From: Thermoplasmatota archaeon
Lineage (GTDB): Archaea > Thermoplasmatota > Thermoplasmata > Thermoplasmatales > Thermoplasmataceae
Assembly (NCBI GenBank): GCA_023487765.1
Contig: JAMDBW010000025.1
Span: 1-35,578, forward strand
Direction of reading: 5' to 3'
Length of the DNA stretch: 35,578 nucleotides
Shown: positions 7,261 to 16,636 of the stretch, piece by piece
How the letters are laid out: each line of letters opens with the position of its first letter
Position numbering within the stretch: position 1 is the stretch's first letter
Program-made: the position numbers and the translations under genes
The notes under the pieces: generated by a model
Seen by the model: only the letters and a program-made list of their open reading frames with translations
Told to the model about the DNA's origin: nothing
The model's database searches: none

Positions 7261-9960
7261 TCAGCTGACAACCTTCACTTCCGAGGTGCCATTTCTCTTG
7301 ACGACCTCATTGACATTATCTGCCACTGAGATCAGTTCAGTGTGATGTGTCACGATGATCATCTGCGGTACCGGGTTGTCCTCTCCCCTGAATGTGTACT
7401 GTATTATGTCCTTCAGGTTCTGTCTGCGGTCCTGGTCAAGAAATGTCGTGGGTTCGTCCATTATCATTGTTTTTATGTTTTCCATCACATACTTTGCAAG
7501 AGCAAGCCTCAAGGCTATGGCGAGAGCGGTTTTCTCTCCGCCGCTGAGCATGTCGACGCTCTCCAAGCTTCCGTTCTGGGATACCTCTATCCCCATATCT
7601 TCACTGACCCTGACATCGTCAAAATTCAGGTTAAAGGCAAAGGAATATTCACGCATCTTGTTTGTTATGAACACCGCTGAATCCTTCCTTATCGCCTTCT
7701 GTATACCTTCTCTGTCGAAGCATCCCCTCAGTGCATTGATGGACAGGACCGCTTTCTTCAGTGTTTCCATCTTTTCCTTCTCTTCCGTGAGTCTTTTAAT
7801 GTTTTCCCTGTGTTCAAGAATCCTTCCGTCCACTGACTTCATGTCAGCCTGCGCACCGGAAAGAACAGCAATGGCCTCTCTCAGCCTGACACTGAGTGAA
7901 TTGTATCTCTCTTCCGCGATTCCTGCCCTGGAGCGCAGGTCCGGCAATCCGGAAACCATTGCCTCCAGGTCCTCGATTTCTTTGACTGCTGAAGCGAGAA
8001 GCTCAACATCCGCCTGTTTCAGGCTCTCTTCAGTGGCAATATTCGCTGTCAGTTCTGTAATTCTCCCTTCGTAACCCTTCATTGCAGCCATTTTTTCTCT
8101 GGTACCCGCGTCCGGCGCAAAGCCCAGGGAGTAGGTCAGCGATTTCCTCATGTCGTTGAGTTCCTTAAGGGATTTTTCGATCTCTGCCCTCCTCACCCCT
8201 ATTGCCGATGTTTCCTGCGTTCCCAGTGACATCTCCATGGACCGGAATCTCTGGTCGTTCTCTTTCAAATCCGACAGTTGCCTTTCAACCTGGTCGAGTT
8301 CCGTTTTCACTGATACGTATCTTTCGTTCCGTTCCCTCAGTGAATCCAGTGTTTCCTTGAATTTTAGCAGGTTGGATTCATCCTTCGTGACTGTCTGCAA
8401 GTCCATGATAAAGTCGGAAACCATCCTGGAATCAAGAAAGTCCAGTTCCTCCAGGATTTTCTTTTTCCTGGCTTCCATCATGGTTTTTCCGGTGCTTATG
8501 TTATTCTGTTTATTGAGCAGGTCCATGTCATTTCTTGAGTATTCATTCTTTATGCTTTCAAGATGTTCAGCAGTAAGCGGCTGGAGGCAGAGCGGACACC
8601 TGGTGAGGCCCTGTATGGAAGAGAGCTTCCCCGACAGTTCTTTTCTCTGTTCAAAAATAGAGCCTGCAGAAGCCTTAAACTCACCTATTCTGGATTCGCA
8701 CTCCCTCAGTTCATTCTGTGCACTGGTTTTCAGCATTCCCAGAGTTTCGGCCGAGATATCCTGCCGGCCAAGCTTCTGTTTAATCACGGTGAGCTGGCTT
8801 CCCTGCCTGGATTTCACTGCATCAAGTTCTTTCTGCAGTTCCTCCACACGTGCCAGAGTCTGGCGATATCTGTTGCTATCTTCTTCCAGTGCGTGCAGGT
8901 CCGACCTGAGGTCGTTGCGACGGCTGTCCAGTTTCACGTACGTTTCATGATCTCCCCTGAGTTTTTCCATGGATGCCTGCATTTCGGAGATTTTTCTTAT
9001 GGTGGAATCTATGTCTCTGAGAGCCACGGTCCTGTCGTTTATTCTTTCCGCAACGGTGAAATATGATTCTATCTCTCTGGACTTTTTCAGGAGGCTGCTG
9101 TCCATCGTGCTGTTCAATTTATCTGATTCCAGTCGGAGTTCCCTGATTTTTGCCTCCCTTCCTGATATTTTCCCGGCCAGTTCATTCCTCAGTTTTTTCC
9201 TCCTGCCTGCAAGTTCTGCTGAAGCCACGAGGCGGGATACCTCATTCCTCAATGCCGTTCTTTCAGCGTCTGCAGTGGTCAGGTCGGATTCAAGATCATT
9301 CTTCTGCCTCTCGAACGCGGATACCCGTGCTTCGATTTCAGAACGATCTGAGGTGAGCCCTGATAACTCTGCATTGACCTGATCAATGTTGTCGGATACC
9401 CCTGCAAACCTCCCGGCATGCATCTCCGTTTCCCTTGCCAGCTTGCCGAGATCGTCTGCATACTGGCTCAGGAGATTCAAACCCAGTATCTTTCCGAAAG
9501 TTTCTTCTCTCTTTGCCTTCTCCTCCGAGACCAGGGTTGCTATCTCACCCTGCTCAACAAACACAGAATTACGGAAAAGTTCCTTGTTGATGCCAAGTGT
9601 GTCCTCTATGGCGGAGTTCACTTCCTTCACTGTTCTGGCTATTTCAGTGCCGTTCCTGAGTAGAGAGGCATCACGGTTCCTGACGTCATTCTTTCCCATT
9701 GTCAGCATTCTTGTTATGCGATAATCATCCCCGCCGGTGGAAAATTCAAGGGAAACGGTCATGTTATCCTTTCCTCTCTTGACGAGGTCGGCTATGGAAT
9801 CCCCTCTCCTGTCCCCGAAGAGTGCGAACTTGATCGCGTCTATAATGCTGCTCTTTCCGGCTCCATTCTGACCCACTATTATGTTGACTCCCTGATCGAA
9901 TGAAACAACACTGTTTTCGTGGGAGAGAAAATTGTGAAGCTCGAGGTTCCTGATCATCAT
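7261..9960 (-). CDS. rad50: DNA double-strand break repair ATPase Rad50
   Basis: An 899-residue SMC-like ATPase. The N-terminal head has Walker A GQNGAGKSS (residues 30-38); two long coiled-coil arms flank a zinc hook with CPLC (near residue 450); the C-terminal head has the signature SGGEKTALAIALRLALAKY and Walker B TMIMDEPTTFLD. With Mre11 it tethers broken ends and controls nuclease access in an ATP-dependent way. Its first four bases (ATGA) overlap the mre11 stop, indicating coupled translation, and it is the last gene of the nurA-herA-mre11-rad50 operon. The long antisense ORFs in this region are Ser/Leu-rich shadows of the coiled coil. Confidence 0.97.
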   Translation of the reverse strand: MMIRNLELHNFLSHENSVVSFDQGVNIIVGQNGAGKSSIIDAIKFALFGDRRGDSIADLVKRGKDNMTVSLEFSTGGDDYRITRMLTMGKNDVRNRDASLLRNGTEIARTVKEVNSAIEDTLGINKELFRNSVFVEQGEIATLVSEEKAKREETFGKILGLNLLSQYADDLGKLARETEMHAGRFAGVSDNIDQVNAELSGLTSDRSEIEARVSAFERQKNDLESDLTTADAERTALRNEVSRLVASAELAGRRKKLRNELAGKISGREAKIRELRLESDKLNSTMDSSLLKKSREIESYFTVAERINDRTVALRDIDSTIRKISEMQASMEKLRGDHETYVKLDSRRNDLRSDLHALEEDSNRYRQTLARVEELQKELDAVKSRQGSQLTVIKQKLGRQDISAETLGMLKTSAQNELRECESRIGEFKASAGSIFEQRKELSGKLSSIQGLTRCPLCLQPLTAEHLESIKNEYSRNDMDLLNKQNNISTGKTMMEARKKKILEELDFLDSRMVSDFIMDLQTVTKDESNLLKFKETLDSLRERNERYVSVKTELDQVERQLSDLKENDQRFRSMEMSLGTQETSAIGVRRAEIEKSLKELNDMRKSLTYSLGFAPDAGTREKMAAMKGYEGRITELTANIATEESLKQADVELLASAVKEIEDLEAMVSGLPDLRSRAGIAEERYNSLSVRLREAIAVLSGAQADMKSVDGRILEHRENIKRLTEEKEKMETLKKAVLSINALRGCFDREGIQKAIRKDSAVFITNKMREYSFAFNLNFDDVRVSEDMGIEVSQNGSLESVDMLSGGEKTALAIALRLALAKYVMENIKTMIMDEPTTFLDQDRRQNLKDIIQYTFRGEDNPVPQMIIVTHHTELISVADNVNEVVKRNGTSEVKVVS

Positions 9961-11105
9961 TGAACATCACCGATGCCGAGTTTTGACCTGAGCCATCTCA
10001 TTCCGTCCTCCCGATCCGACTTTATCTGCCTGTAAAATTCCGATGCAAGGTCCGCGAGATTCGTATTATCCCTGAAGTAAGCCTTTATGTAATCTTCAGC
10101 TGAATCCATTCCAGGTCTGGCTTCTATCTCGGTCCTGCCGCTGATGAATTCAGGAGGCCTGAAATTTATTTCAGTATATCTGGCAATGTTTCGTTTCACC
10201 TCATCATGGTCCCCGTTTCCGTTAATTCTTAAGGTAACCAGGGGCGTCTTGTTTGCAAAAGATGCGGAATACTGTGATATCATGCCTTCTATGTCATTCA
10301 GGTAGTTTTCAAAGTTGGTGTCTATAAGGTACTGGAACCTGACGGAAGAGAGCTTTATTCTCTTTACATCCACTTCTCCGTTCACCAGGGTTACGAGATT
10401 CACTGATTTCCCGTTCCTTATGAATGCCTGGATTTCCCTTGTGCTCTTCATCTCGGTCGATCCGGCATATGAAAATACAGGATAACGCTCATTCCTGATC
10501 CCTCCATCATGAACGTGCCCGAATGCAAGATAGCTGAAGTTCTTTGGAAGGTCATCGTATTTTGCCTCGCATGCCTCATCTATGAGGAAACCTGTGATTC
10601 CCTGATGTGACAGAAGAATTGAGTTCCTGTGTCCTTTTGCGAGAATGTCAGCCTTTTCGTACTCTTCAAGCAACTGATCCCTGCGGGAACCTTTCAGGTT
10701 CGATATTCCGGCTATCAGCACCTCTTCTCCTTCCTTGCTGAACAGGTACTCCTCTACGCCGTCGTGTCCAAGGAGCCTGATTCCAAGGAAATCAAATATT
10801 CTGGCAGCAGGGTAATCCGTCCTCTTGGGCCGGTCATGATCGCCCATTATGAGGAACATCGGTATTCCCGCCTCTTTCAGCGTCAGGGCGGTATCCTTGA
10901 ACTCCGAGAGTGCCCTGTTGCTTGGACTCCACGTATCAAACAGGTCCCCGGAATGCACTATGAAATCAACCTTCTCGCTCACCGCTATCCCGATTGCTTC
11001 CCTGAATGCCTCATAGAAATCATCCTCCCTGTCATCCCTCATGTACTGCCTGCTCCCTAAATGCGTATCCGACATGTGCAAAAATTTCAACAATTCAATC
11101 ACCAA
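9957..11105 (-). CDS. mre11: DNA double-strand break repair nuclease Mre11
   Basis: A metallophosphoesterase nuclease of about 380 residues. Motif I is FLHMSDTHLG (D13, H15), motif II VHSGDLFD (51-57), motif III MGDHDRPKR (88-94), followed by LLSHQG and FGHVHDGG. These bind two Mn ions for the exo- and endonuclease activity that processes breaks with Rad50. Motif III has GDHD where GNHD is most common; other archaeal Mre11 proteins also vary here, so activity is likely kept. The track start is a TTG at 11105; GTG 11102 overlapping the herA stop, or TTG 11090 (giving MKFLHMSDTHLG), are both credible. It overlaps herA upstream and rad50 downstream. Confidence 0.96.
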   Translation of the reverse strand: MVIELLKFLHMSDTHLGSRQYMRDDREDDFYEAFREAIGIAVSEKVDFIVHSGDLFDTWSPSNRALSEFKDTALTLKEAGIPMFLIMGDHDRPKRTDYPAARIFDFLGIRLLGHDGVEEYLFSKEGEEVLIAGISNLKGSRRDQLLEEYEKADILAKGHRNSILLSHQGITGFLIDEACEAKYDDLPKNFSYLAFGHVHDGGIRNERYPVFSYAGSTEMKSTREIQAFIRNGKSVNLVTLVNGEVDVKRIKLSSVRFQYLIDTNFENYLNDIEGMISQYSASFANKTPLVTLRINGNGDHDEVKRNIARYTEINFRPPEFISGRTEIEARPGMDSAEDYIKAYFRDNTNLADLASEFYRQIKSDREDGMRWLRSKLGIGDVQ

Positions 11106-12627
11106 GTATTTTGGATATCCTCTTCAGATCCCCTGACGCGCTGTTCTTTCTTTCCCGTTCTTCCTTCGCTTCCTTGAGCAGTGCAACAACGTCTATGTCT
11201 CCTCCTCCCTCCATGCTTTCCCTCGATCTTATCCTGACATTGACCGGAACCTTGACAAACTGCCCGACAAGTATTGCCTCCCCTACATTCAGGGAGGGCA
11301 GATCATCAATGACAGCCTGGCTGATGCTCTCACCGCTCTCCAGAACCGCTTTCTGGTCAAGCGGGTTGGTTATTCTCAGGACAATCTCGGAGTTGCACTG
11401 GCTGAGCACATCCTGATCGATCTTCCCCGGTCTCTGCGTTATCACCACGAGAAATATCCCGAATTTCCTTCCTTCCGATGCGATCTTCTTGATCATCTGG
11501 GAAATCTGTGTCTGGCTGCCGGGCGGGACGAAATTGTGTGCCTCCTCTATGAAAATGAATACCGGAAACCTGTATGCGGCCGATACCTTTGCCCCGTATA
11601 TCTCGTTCATCACCCTGTACGAGAAATAATTGGCAAGAAACTGGTCCATTCCCGAAAGATCAAGGATAGACATGGTCCCCGGAGAGAGATAGTCCGCCAG
11701 ACCGGTAGTTCTCTCGCCGAAAATTGTCTTCACCTTTTTGAGAAAACTCAGTCTTCCGGCTATCCTGCGCTGATCTTCCTCCTGCAGGTTTCCAATGGAG
11801 CTCATGAAATCGTCAAAGTCCCTCTTCCCGTGCATGTTCTTTATTGCTTCACTCACTGCATGACGCAGGTTCGTCCATGATTCCTTTATGTCCATTATCC
11901 CGGAGACGTCTTCTGAATCAAGGTCGGAAAACTTAAGGGTGAACTCATCCACTATACCCCTCTGGAAAGAATCATACCTGCCTGTGCTGAGAGGTGTCCG
12001 GAAAATCCTGATGGAACTACTGTATAAGCTGTTTTTGGAACCTTTTCTCATGAGAACATAATCGGCGTGCGGATCAAGCACAATTATGGAAGCCCCTTTT
12101 TTCAACAGTTCCTCCATCAGAACGCCAGCCGTATGGCTCTTTCCGGCACCAGTCTGCGCCAGGATAGCAACGTGTCTCATCATACCCTTCACGCTCACGG
12201 AAACCCTGACATCTGACCTGTCAGCAAGGAATCCCACATCAAGTGATTCATCGTTGGAAAACCTGAATATGGATTCCAGCATCTCCGTGGCAGCTCTGTA
12301 AACCTTTGTACCCGGCGTGATAAGATCCCTGGAAAGTTCAAGATTCCTTCCGGATATGGAGCCAAGTGCACGGGCAATGCAAACGCTCACCGAATAGTTG
12401 AGATCACTCGCCACGTATTTGTTGACGCTCTCAAAGTCCATGCTTTCATTGAGCAGTTCGCTCCTTGAAATTATCCTCTCAACCCTGCCGAGCACCTTCG
12501 ATTCTCTTATGTCAAGGTACACGTATTCCCATTTCTTCAGTCTGGCATCTTCCTTTATCACGAAACGGAATATGTCGGAGGTGTTGTCTCCGACCACATA
12601 ACCCAGTTCAGATCCTGATTCTTGCAC
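11095..12627 (-). CDS. herA: DNA end-processing helicase/translocase HerA
   Basis: A 510-residue hexameric FtsK/VirB4-type ATPase. Residues 1-140 form the HAS beta-barrel domain; Walker A is AQTGAGKS (157-164), followed by IIVLDPHADYV; Walker B is FIFIEEAHNFVPPGS, and the arginine-containing ITQRPGKIDQDVLSQCNSEI segment is typical of HerA. It pumps DNA into the NurA nuclease during 5'-end resection. The start is a GTG at 12627 inside the end of nurA (20-base overlap), and its stop overlaps the start of mre11, so all four repair genes are translationally linked. Confidence 0.96.
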   Translation of the reverse strand: MQESGSELGYVVGDNTSDIFRFVIKEDARLKKWEYVYLDIRESKVLGRVERIISRSELLNESMDFESVNKYVASDLNYSVSVCIARALGSISGRNLELSRDLITPGTKVYRAATEMLESIFRFSNDESLDVGFLADRSDVRVSVSVKGMMRHVAILAQTGAGKSHTAGVLMEELLKKGASIIVLDPHADYVLMRKGSKNSLYSSSIRIFRTPLSTGRYDSFQRGIVDEFTLKFSDLDSEDVSGIMDIKESWTNLRHAVSEAIKNMHGKRDFDDFMSSIGNLQEEDQRRIAGRLSFLKKVKTIFGERTTGLADYLSPGTMSILDLSGMDQFLANYFSYRVMNEIYGAKVSAAYRFPVFIFIEEAHNFVPPGSQTQISQMIKKIASEGRKFGIFLVVITQRPGKIDQDVLSQCNSEIVLRITNPLDQKAVLESGESISQAVIDDLPSLNVGEAILVGQFVKVPVNVRIRSRESMEGGGDIDVVALLKEAKEERERKNSASGDLKRISKILGD

Positions 12628-13666
12628 GCCTTTCCCCCCTTGTCTCGTAAAAGCTTATTCCGATCTCTTTTTCAAATGCCTTCATGTAAATATTCTCCAC
12701 TTCGCTGCTCCTGAATTTCACCAGACGATCAACGTCAGCAAGCCATATGTTGTAGGTCTTCAAATCACCATATCCCCAGAACATGAGGTCAATGATTTCC
12801 TGCGAAACGACTGCTGGTTCCACCGTGTCCGGCACATAGCCGTCCGGAGACATGACTATGTCTGCCTTTATTGGGAGATCGGTCTCCCTCGGCAGTATGT
12901 GTGTCAGAATGACGGGGAACCTTTCATCTCCTTCTTTCCAGATCTTCCTGATTGGCTGGACTATTGGTTTCGTATATCCCGGTTCCCTTGCCAGTGACCT
13001 GACGAGGTAGTGATCGCTGGCCTTGAGCCTGGATTCATCACTTACCGCTTTATCCTTCGGCCTTAGATTCTTCAGGTTGTTGAGCAGAAATTTCCTGAAT
13101 GCGGAGGTCTCTGAACTTTTTGCCATAAATATCAGGGGAATGTTAAAACCGGATACCGTTTCTATGAGTTTTCCGAGAGTCTGGACATATTCCTCGTGAA
13201 AATTATCATATCCTTCGGCATCCACAGGATTCAGGTTCCTGTAAAGGCGACCGCTGAGGGAGCCGTCCACCAGAATGAAATCCGGTTTCTCGTGTCCGAG
13301 CATCTCCAGAATGCTGAGGTGCTCGGAGTGCTCCATTAGCATTATGAGGAATCTCTGGAGATCATCACGTGCCACTGACATTACCCTGGAAATAAAACTC
13401 GTATATACGCGCTTTCCCACAGTGGTGTATGCCCTGATCAGTATGATCTTTTTTCCGTTATATAATTCCCTCACAAATTCCGTGCTGTCCGTTGCCGAAA
13501 TTACCTTGGAGACAGAGGAGGGATCCCGGAATGCGACATAGTTTTCCCTGAATACCTCCCCGTAAAGTGATCTTCGCCAGGAATCGGCAGGCATCATGAG
13601 ATCGTTCCTGATGATCTCCGCATTCTCTCTCAGGAAACTGACAAATAGACTGAAGGTGTCATCCAT
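12608..13666 (-). CDS. nurA: DNA double-strand break repair nuclease NurA
   Basis: A 352-residue nuclease of the NurA family and first gene of the repair operon. The RNase-H-like fold is shown by an N-terminal acidic strand VISATDSTEFV and by the second acidic motif PDFILVDGSLSGRLYR, as in archaeal NurA enzymes that degrade the 5' strand together with HerA. The first motif is usually AVDGS; here it reads ATDST, keeping the Asp. A minus-strand TATA-like element (TTTAATACTATAC, about 13690) lies about 25-35 bases upstream of the ATG, with an inverted repeat immediately beyond it. Confidence 0.93.
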   Translation of the reverse strand: MDDTFSLFVSFLRENAEIIRNDLMMPADSWRRSLYGEVFRENYVAFRDPSSVSKVISATDSTEFVRELYNGKKIILIRAYTTVGKRVYTSFISRVMSVARDDLQRFLIMLMEHSEHLSILEMLGHEKPDFILVDGSLSGRLYRNLNPVDAEGYDNFHEEYVQTLGKLIETVSGFNIPLIFMAKSSETSAFRKFLLNNLKNLRPKDKAVSDESRLKASDHYLVRSLAREPGYTKPIVQPIRKIWKEGDERFPVILTHILPRETDLPIKADIVMSPDGYVPDTVEPAVVSQEIIDLMFWGYGDLKTYNIWLADVDRLVKFRSSEVENIYMKAFEKEIGISFYETRGERRARIRI

Positions 13667-13701
13667 AATATGAGAGGAAAAACAGGTGTATAGTATTAAA
13701 C

Positions 13702-13724
13702 CATTTTCATTGAATTTGAAAATG
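13702..13724. promoter_or_regulatory. Inverted repeat upstream of the nurA-herA-mre11-rad50 promoter
   Basis: CATTTTCA and TGAAAATG are exact inverted 8-mers separated by seven bases. On the minus strand they sit directly upstream of the TATA-like TTTAATACTATAC of the repair operon and directly downstream of the site-2 protease stop. The position fits either a regulator-binding site for the operon or a hairpin ending the protease transcript. Confidence 0.45.
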
Positions 13725-13732
13725 AGAAAATA

Positions 13733-14812
13733 CTACTTGATGGGTATTGCCGTAAAGGTGAGAATGAACATAACCAGTGCGATTATTCCCAGCACAACGT
13801 CCATTCTTCTTATTCCTGAATAATCATCAAGGGCCGGCGGATGAGTGAGACCCATGAATACCACGAATATGGCGAGCATCCACCAGCCGTTGTACCTGAA
13901 CCCCAGGATGAACAGAAATGCCACAAAGAGGTAGTCAACCACCGCTGCCCTTTTTCCAAGCAGTCCCCTGACAACGTGACCTCCATCCAGCTGGCCGACT
14001 GGAATTAGGTTCATCGCAGTGGCAAACATTCCAACCCATGCTGCGAGAACCATGGGAAATACAGGATGACCCGGAGGAGTGATGAGGCCGAGGAGATAGT
14101 ATATTACGGGAAAGTTTATGTTCAGGCCAACGACCGCATTGCTGAGCGGAACAAACTCATGACTGAGGTATGACGCAAGGAACAGAAACGGTATGGCGGT
14201 CAGGAATCCTGCAAGAGGACCAGCGACACCGATCTCTGTCATTGCCCGCCTGTTGGGAACCGGATCACGGAGCGATATGAACGCCCCGAAGGTTCCGAGA
14301 CCCAGAGGAAACGGGATGAAGAATGGCAGGGAAGCCCTGACGCTATGTCTCTTTGCAACGATGTAGTGCCCGGTTTCGTGCACACCGAGAATTACCATCA
14401 GGGGAAGGGAAAAAAACACGAAGCCATACACTATCCTGAGCATGAATGCATCGGGTCCGGATACGTAATCTGTTGCATAAATCGATCCGACATATATTGT
14501 GGAAAGAACTGTCAGGATAAGCATAGCAACGTTAAGGTAGATGCCATGGAAATTTACGCTGGGTCTCCTGGTCACCTCGAGGAAATGCTCCCCGTTCTGG
14601 GAAAGAAACGGGATATAGCCCTTGAACACCAGTTCTTTCCTGATTTCGTCAAAAGAACCGCCGAGATCGGGATTATCGCTGTTTACATAGTAGAAACGCA
14701 CACTCACAGGGTTTACCTGTATATCGTAAGCAATCAGCCTTGATTTGACCACTTTTACAATGTATTCCAGATCATCGCTCTGCACTCTGGCGGAAATGCC
14801 ATAATTTTCCAT
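13733..14812 (-). CDS. Site-2 protease-family (M50) intramembrane zinc metalloprotease
   Basis: A 359-residue integral membrane protease. Residues 1-85 are a soluble N-terminal domain; helices follow from about 92. The zinc site HExxH is VHETGHYIV (residues 145-149) and the third ligand lies in NLIPVGQLDGGHVVRG, the second M50 signature. Between them is the GVAGPLAGF segment common in archaeal S2P homologues. Such enzymes cut transmembrane substrates within the bilayer, often releasing regulators; the substrate here is unknown. The protein lacks a PDZ domain. It reads in the same direction as the repair operon downstream, with 66 bases between them. Confidence 0.93.
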   Translation of the reverse strand: MENYGISARVQSDDLEYIVKVVKSRLIAYDIQVNPVSVRFYYVNSDNPDLGGSFDEIRKELVFKGYIPFLSQNGEHFLEVTRRPSVNFHGIYLNVAMLILTVLSTIYVGSIYATDYVSGPDAFMLRIVYGFVFFSLPLMVILGVHETGHYIVAKRHSVRASLPFFIPFPLGLGTFGAFISLRDPVPNRRAMTEIGVAGPLAGFLTAIPFLFLASYLSHEFVPLSNAVVGLNINFPVIYYLLGLITPPGHPVFPMVLAAWVGMFATAMNLIPVGQLDGGHVVRGLLGKRAAVVDYLFVAFLFILGFRYNGWWMLAIFVVFMGLTHPPALDDYSGIRRMDVVLGIIALVMFILTFTAIPIK

Positions 14813-15148
14813 TATATTCTCCGAAATGTAAGACTTTTCCCCAGTTTAACGGGAACTATTCACGTTTCGTAGTTCCGCTGACCCTCTGGGAATTTTTTCG
14901 TCTGTCGCTGATCGGGAACTCACAGCCTGATGGCACATCAGATGCTTCACCCGAGGCCCATGACTGGACGATATTTTGTCCCACGTCGTCATATGTGATC
15001 ATGAATCACGCATACTATTGATGGGACGAATTCTTAATTAAAAACTGGTTATAAGTATTTATGTATGGTGGTGCGGCGAATTACATTTGCTTCCTGCCAA
15101 CCATACATCATATATCCGGTAAGGTTATTTCCGGATGGTAACATTCCC
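14813..15148. other. Intergenic region between divergent protease genes
   Basis: About 335 bases without a gene. It contains a short stem-loop GTGAT-CATGA-ATCAC (14995-15009) and the TATA box for the M20 peptidase (TTATAAGTA, 15049-15057). The half near the site-2 protease shows only a weak AT-rich element. Nothing else recognisable was seen. Confidence 0.5.
15049..15057 (+). promoter_or_regulatory. TATA box of the M20 peptidase gene
   Basis: TTATAAGTA preceded by an A-rich stretch, with the form of an archaeal BRE/TATA element. It predicts initiation around 15077 and a leader of about 70 nt before ATG 15149. Confidence 0.5.
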
Positions 15149-16276
15149 ATGAAGCCTGCAGAATTTATCTCAGAAAATAAAGAGGGCATGATTAAGGATC
15201 TTGAGACATTAGTTAATTTTGAGACGCCATCCACCGACAAGAATCTTTTGGACAGGGCGGCGGACTATCTGCTGAAATATGTTGAAAAGAACCTCTCATG
15301 TGAAGCAGAACTGATAGAAAACGCGACTGCTGGAAATAACGTGTCAGTAAGGATTGGCAGGGGTGCTGTGAAGAAGCCGTTACTTATCCTTGCACATTAC
15401 GACACGGTGTGGTCAAAGGGAACACTGTCCAGGATTCCTTTCAGTATCTCGGACGGGATTGCGAGAGGACCCGGCATATTTGATATGAAGGGTGGACTTG
15501 TGCAGGGGCTGTGGGCGCTTAGATCACTTGAGGAATACGGTAGACCGAACAGGCCGATTGAGATGTTAATCACCTCAGACGAGGAAACAGGGAGTAATTT
15601 TTCAAGGGAACTGATTGAAACCAAAGCAAGAGCTTCCGAGGCTGCACTGGTACTGGAGCCGCCACAGGACGGAAAAGTCAAGACAGCAAGAAAGGGCATT
15701 GGAGAGTTTAGCATCAATGTCCTGGGAAAAGCTGCACATGCAGGCCTTGAACCATGGAAAGGAGTAAATGCTATTGAAGAGGCTGCCAGAGTAATCCTCT
15801 TTCTGCAGAGTCTGAACCGGATAGAGAAAGGGACAACGATTAACGTCTGTACGGTAAATGGAGGGACAAGGACCAACGTTATAGCTGATCATACCAGTCT
15901 TGGAGTTGATTTCAGGGTTGCCAGCGAAGCTGAGGCAAAGAATGTAGTGAAGAGTGTTATGTCCATAAAGCCGAATAATCCATCCATCAAGCTGGAAATC
16001 TCAGGCGGGTTAAACAGGCCTCCGATGCAGAAAACCTATGAAACGGCGCGGCTTCTTGAAGTTGCAAAGACCATTGGCGCAGAATTCGGGACAAGCATCG
16101 AAGACTGCACTGTTGGCGGAGGAAGTGACGGCAATTTCTGTGCTGCTGTGGGCATACCTGTTCTTGACGGTCTTGGAGCCGTAGGAAACGGTGCACACGC
16201 CGAAACCGAATTTGTGGATTTGAACCAGATGCCGCTGAGAGCAGCAATATTTGAAAGACTGCTGGAAGAGTTATAA
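15149..16276 (+). CDS. M20-family metallopeptidase (carboxypeptidase G2-like)
   Basis: A 375-residue di-zinc exopeptidase. Metal ligands and catalytic residues are visible: His and Asp in LILAHYDTVWSKG, bridging Asp in GPGIFDMKGG, the Glu pair in ITSDEETGSNF, and the final His in GNGAHAETEFVDL. The dimerisation domain contains GKAAHAGLEPWKGVNAIEEA. The order and spacing match the glutamate carboxypeptidase/ArgE/DapE superfamily, closest in style to carboxypeptidase G2. The track start at 15065 adds 28 residues (MVVRRITFAS) not expected in the family; ATG 15149 is preferred because the TATA box at 15049-15057 puts transcription start near 15077, after the upstream start. A purine-rich GGATGG lies 10-15 bases upstream. 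Confidence 0.9.
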   Translation: MKPAEFISENKEGMIKDLETLVNFETPSTDKNLLDRAADYLLKYVEKNLSCEAELIENATAGNNVSVRIGRGAVKKPLLILAHYDTVWSKGTLSRIPFSISDGIARGPGIFDMKGGLVQGLWALRSLEEYGRPNRPIEMLITSDEETGSNFSRELIETKARASEAALVLEPPQDGKVKTARKGIGEFSINVLGKAAHAGLEPWKGVNAIEEAARVILFLQSLNRIEKGTTINVCTVNGGTRTNVIADHTSLGVDFRVASEAEAKNVVKSVMSIKPNNPSIKLEISGGLNRPPMQKTYETARLLEVAKTIGAEFGTSIEDCTVGGGSDGNFCAAVGIPVLDGLGAVGNGAHAETEFVDLNQMPLRAAIFERLLEEL

Positions 16277-16335
16277 TCTCAACAATTCGGCGCCGATGAG
16301 TTTACATACAAAGACATGACGGGTCCTTAAGAAAG

Positions 16336-16343
16336 TTTATAAT
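16336..16343 (+). promoter_or_regulatory. TATA box of tRNA-Val
   Basis: TTTATAAT centred about 30 bases upstream of the tRNA 5' end, the standard distance for an archaeal promoter. Confidence 0.65.
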
Positions 16344-16369
16344 CATGGTTTAAAATGGGAGGTACCTTC

Positions 16370-16442
16370 GGGCTTGTGGTCTAGCGGTCATGACATCGCT
16401 CTCACACAGCGGGGATCGCCGGTTCAAATCCGGCCAAGCCCA
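16370..16442 (+). tRNA. tRNA-Val (anticodon CAC)
   Basis: A complete cloverleaf can be folded by eye: acceptor GGGCTTG/CAAGCCC, a D arm starting GTC, anticodon stem TCGCT/AGCGG enclosing the loop CTCACAC with anticodon CAC, a five-base variable loop, and T arm GCCGG-TTCAAAT-CCGGC, ending in discriminator A. The total is 73 nt with no intron. CCA is not encoded (the next bases are TGTAAAAA, a possible T/A-rich end). It reads valine GUG codons. The AT-rich accessory genes that follow make its 3' half a plausible integration target. Confidence 0.95.
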
Positions 16443-16636
16443 TGTAAAAATTTAAGCAAATCCTATCTTCTCGTGGATAGGCAGGGAGTTGTGTAATTAA
16501 TTAAGCGGATATCAATGGGTACTTTCTACCAGCTAGAAAATTCATAGCAGGAGCAAAAATTCATTCAGCATAGCTTCGCATAATATGAAAACTCCAGATG
16601 AATATATTTATTCGCAAGTAAGAAATATTTACATAG

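Noticed and set aside
7355-8950. Long plus-strand ORFs (239 and 266 aa) inside rad50.
   Set aside because: They are Ser/Leu-rich shadows of the coiled-coil coding sequence; rad50 is intact on the minus strand.
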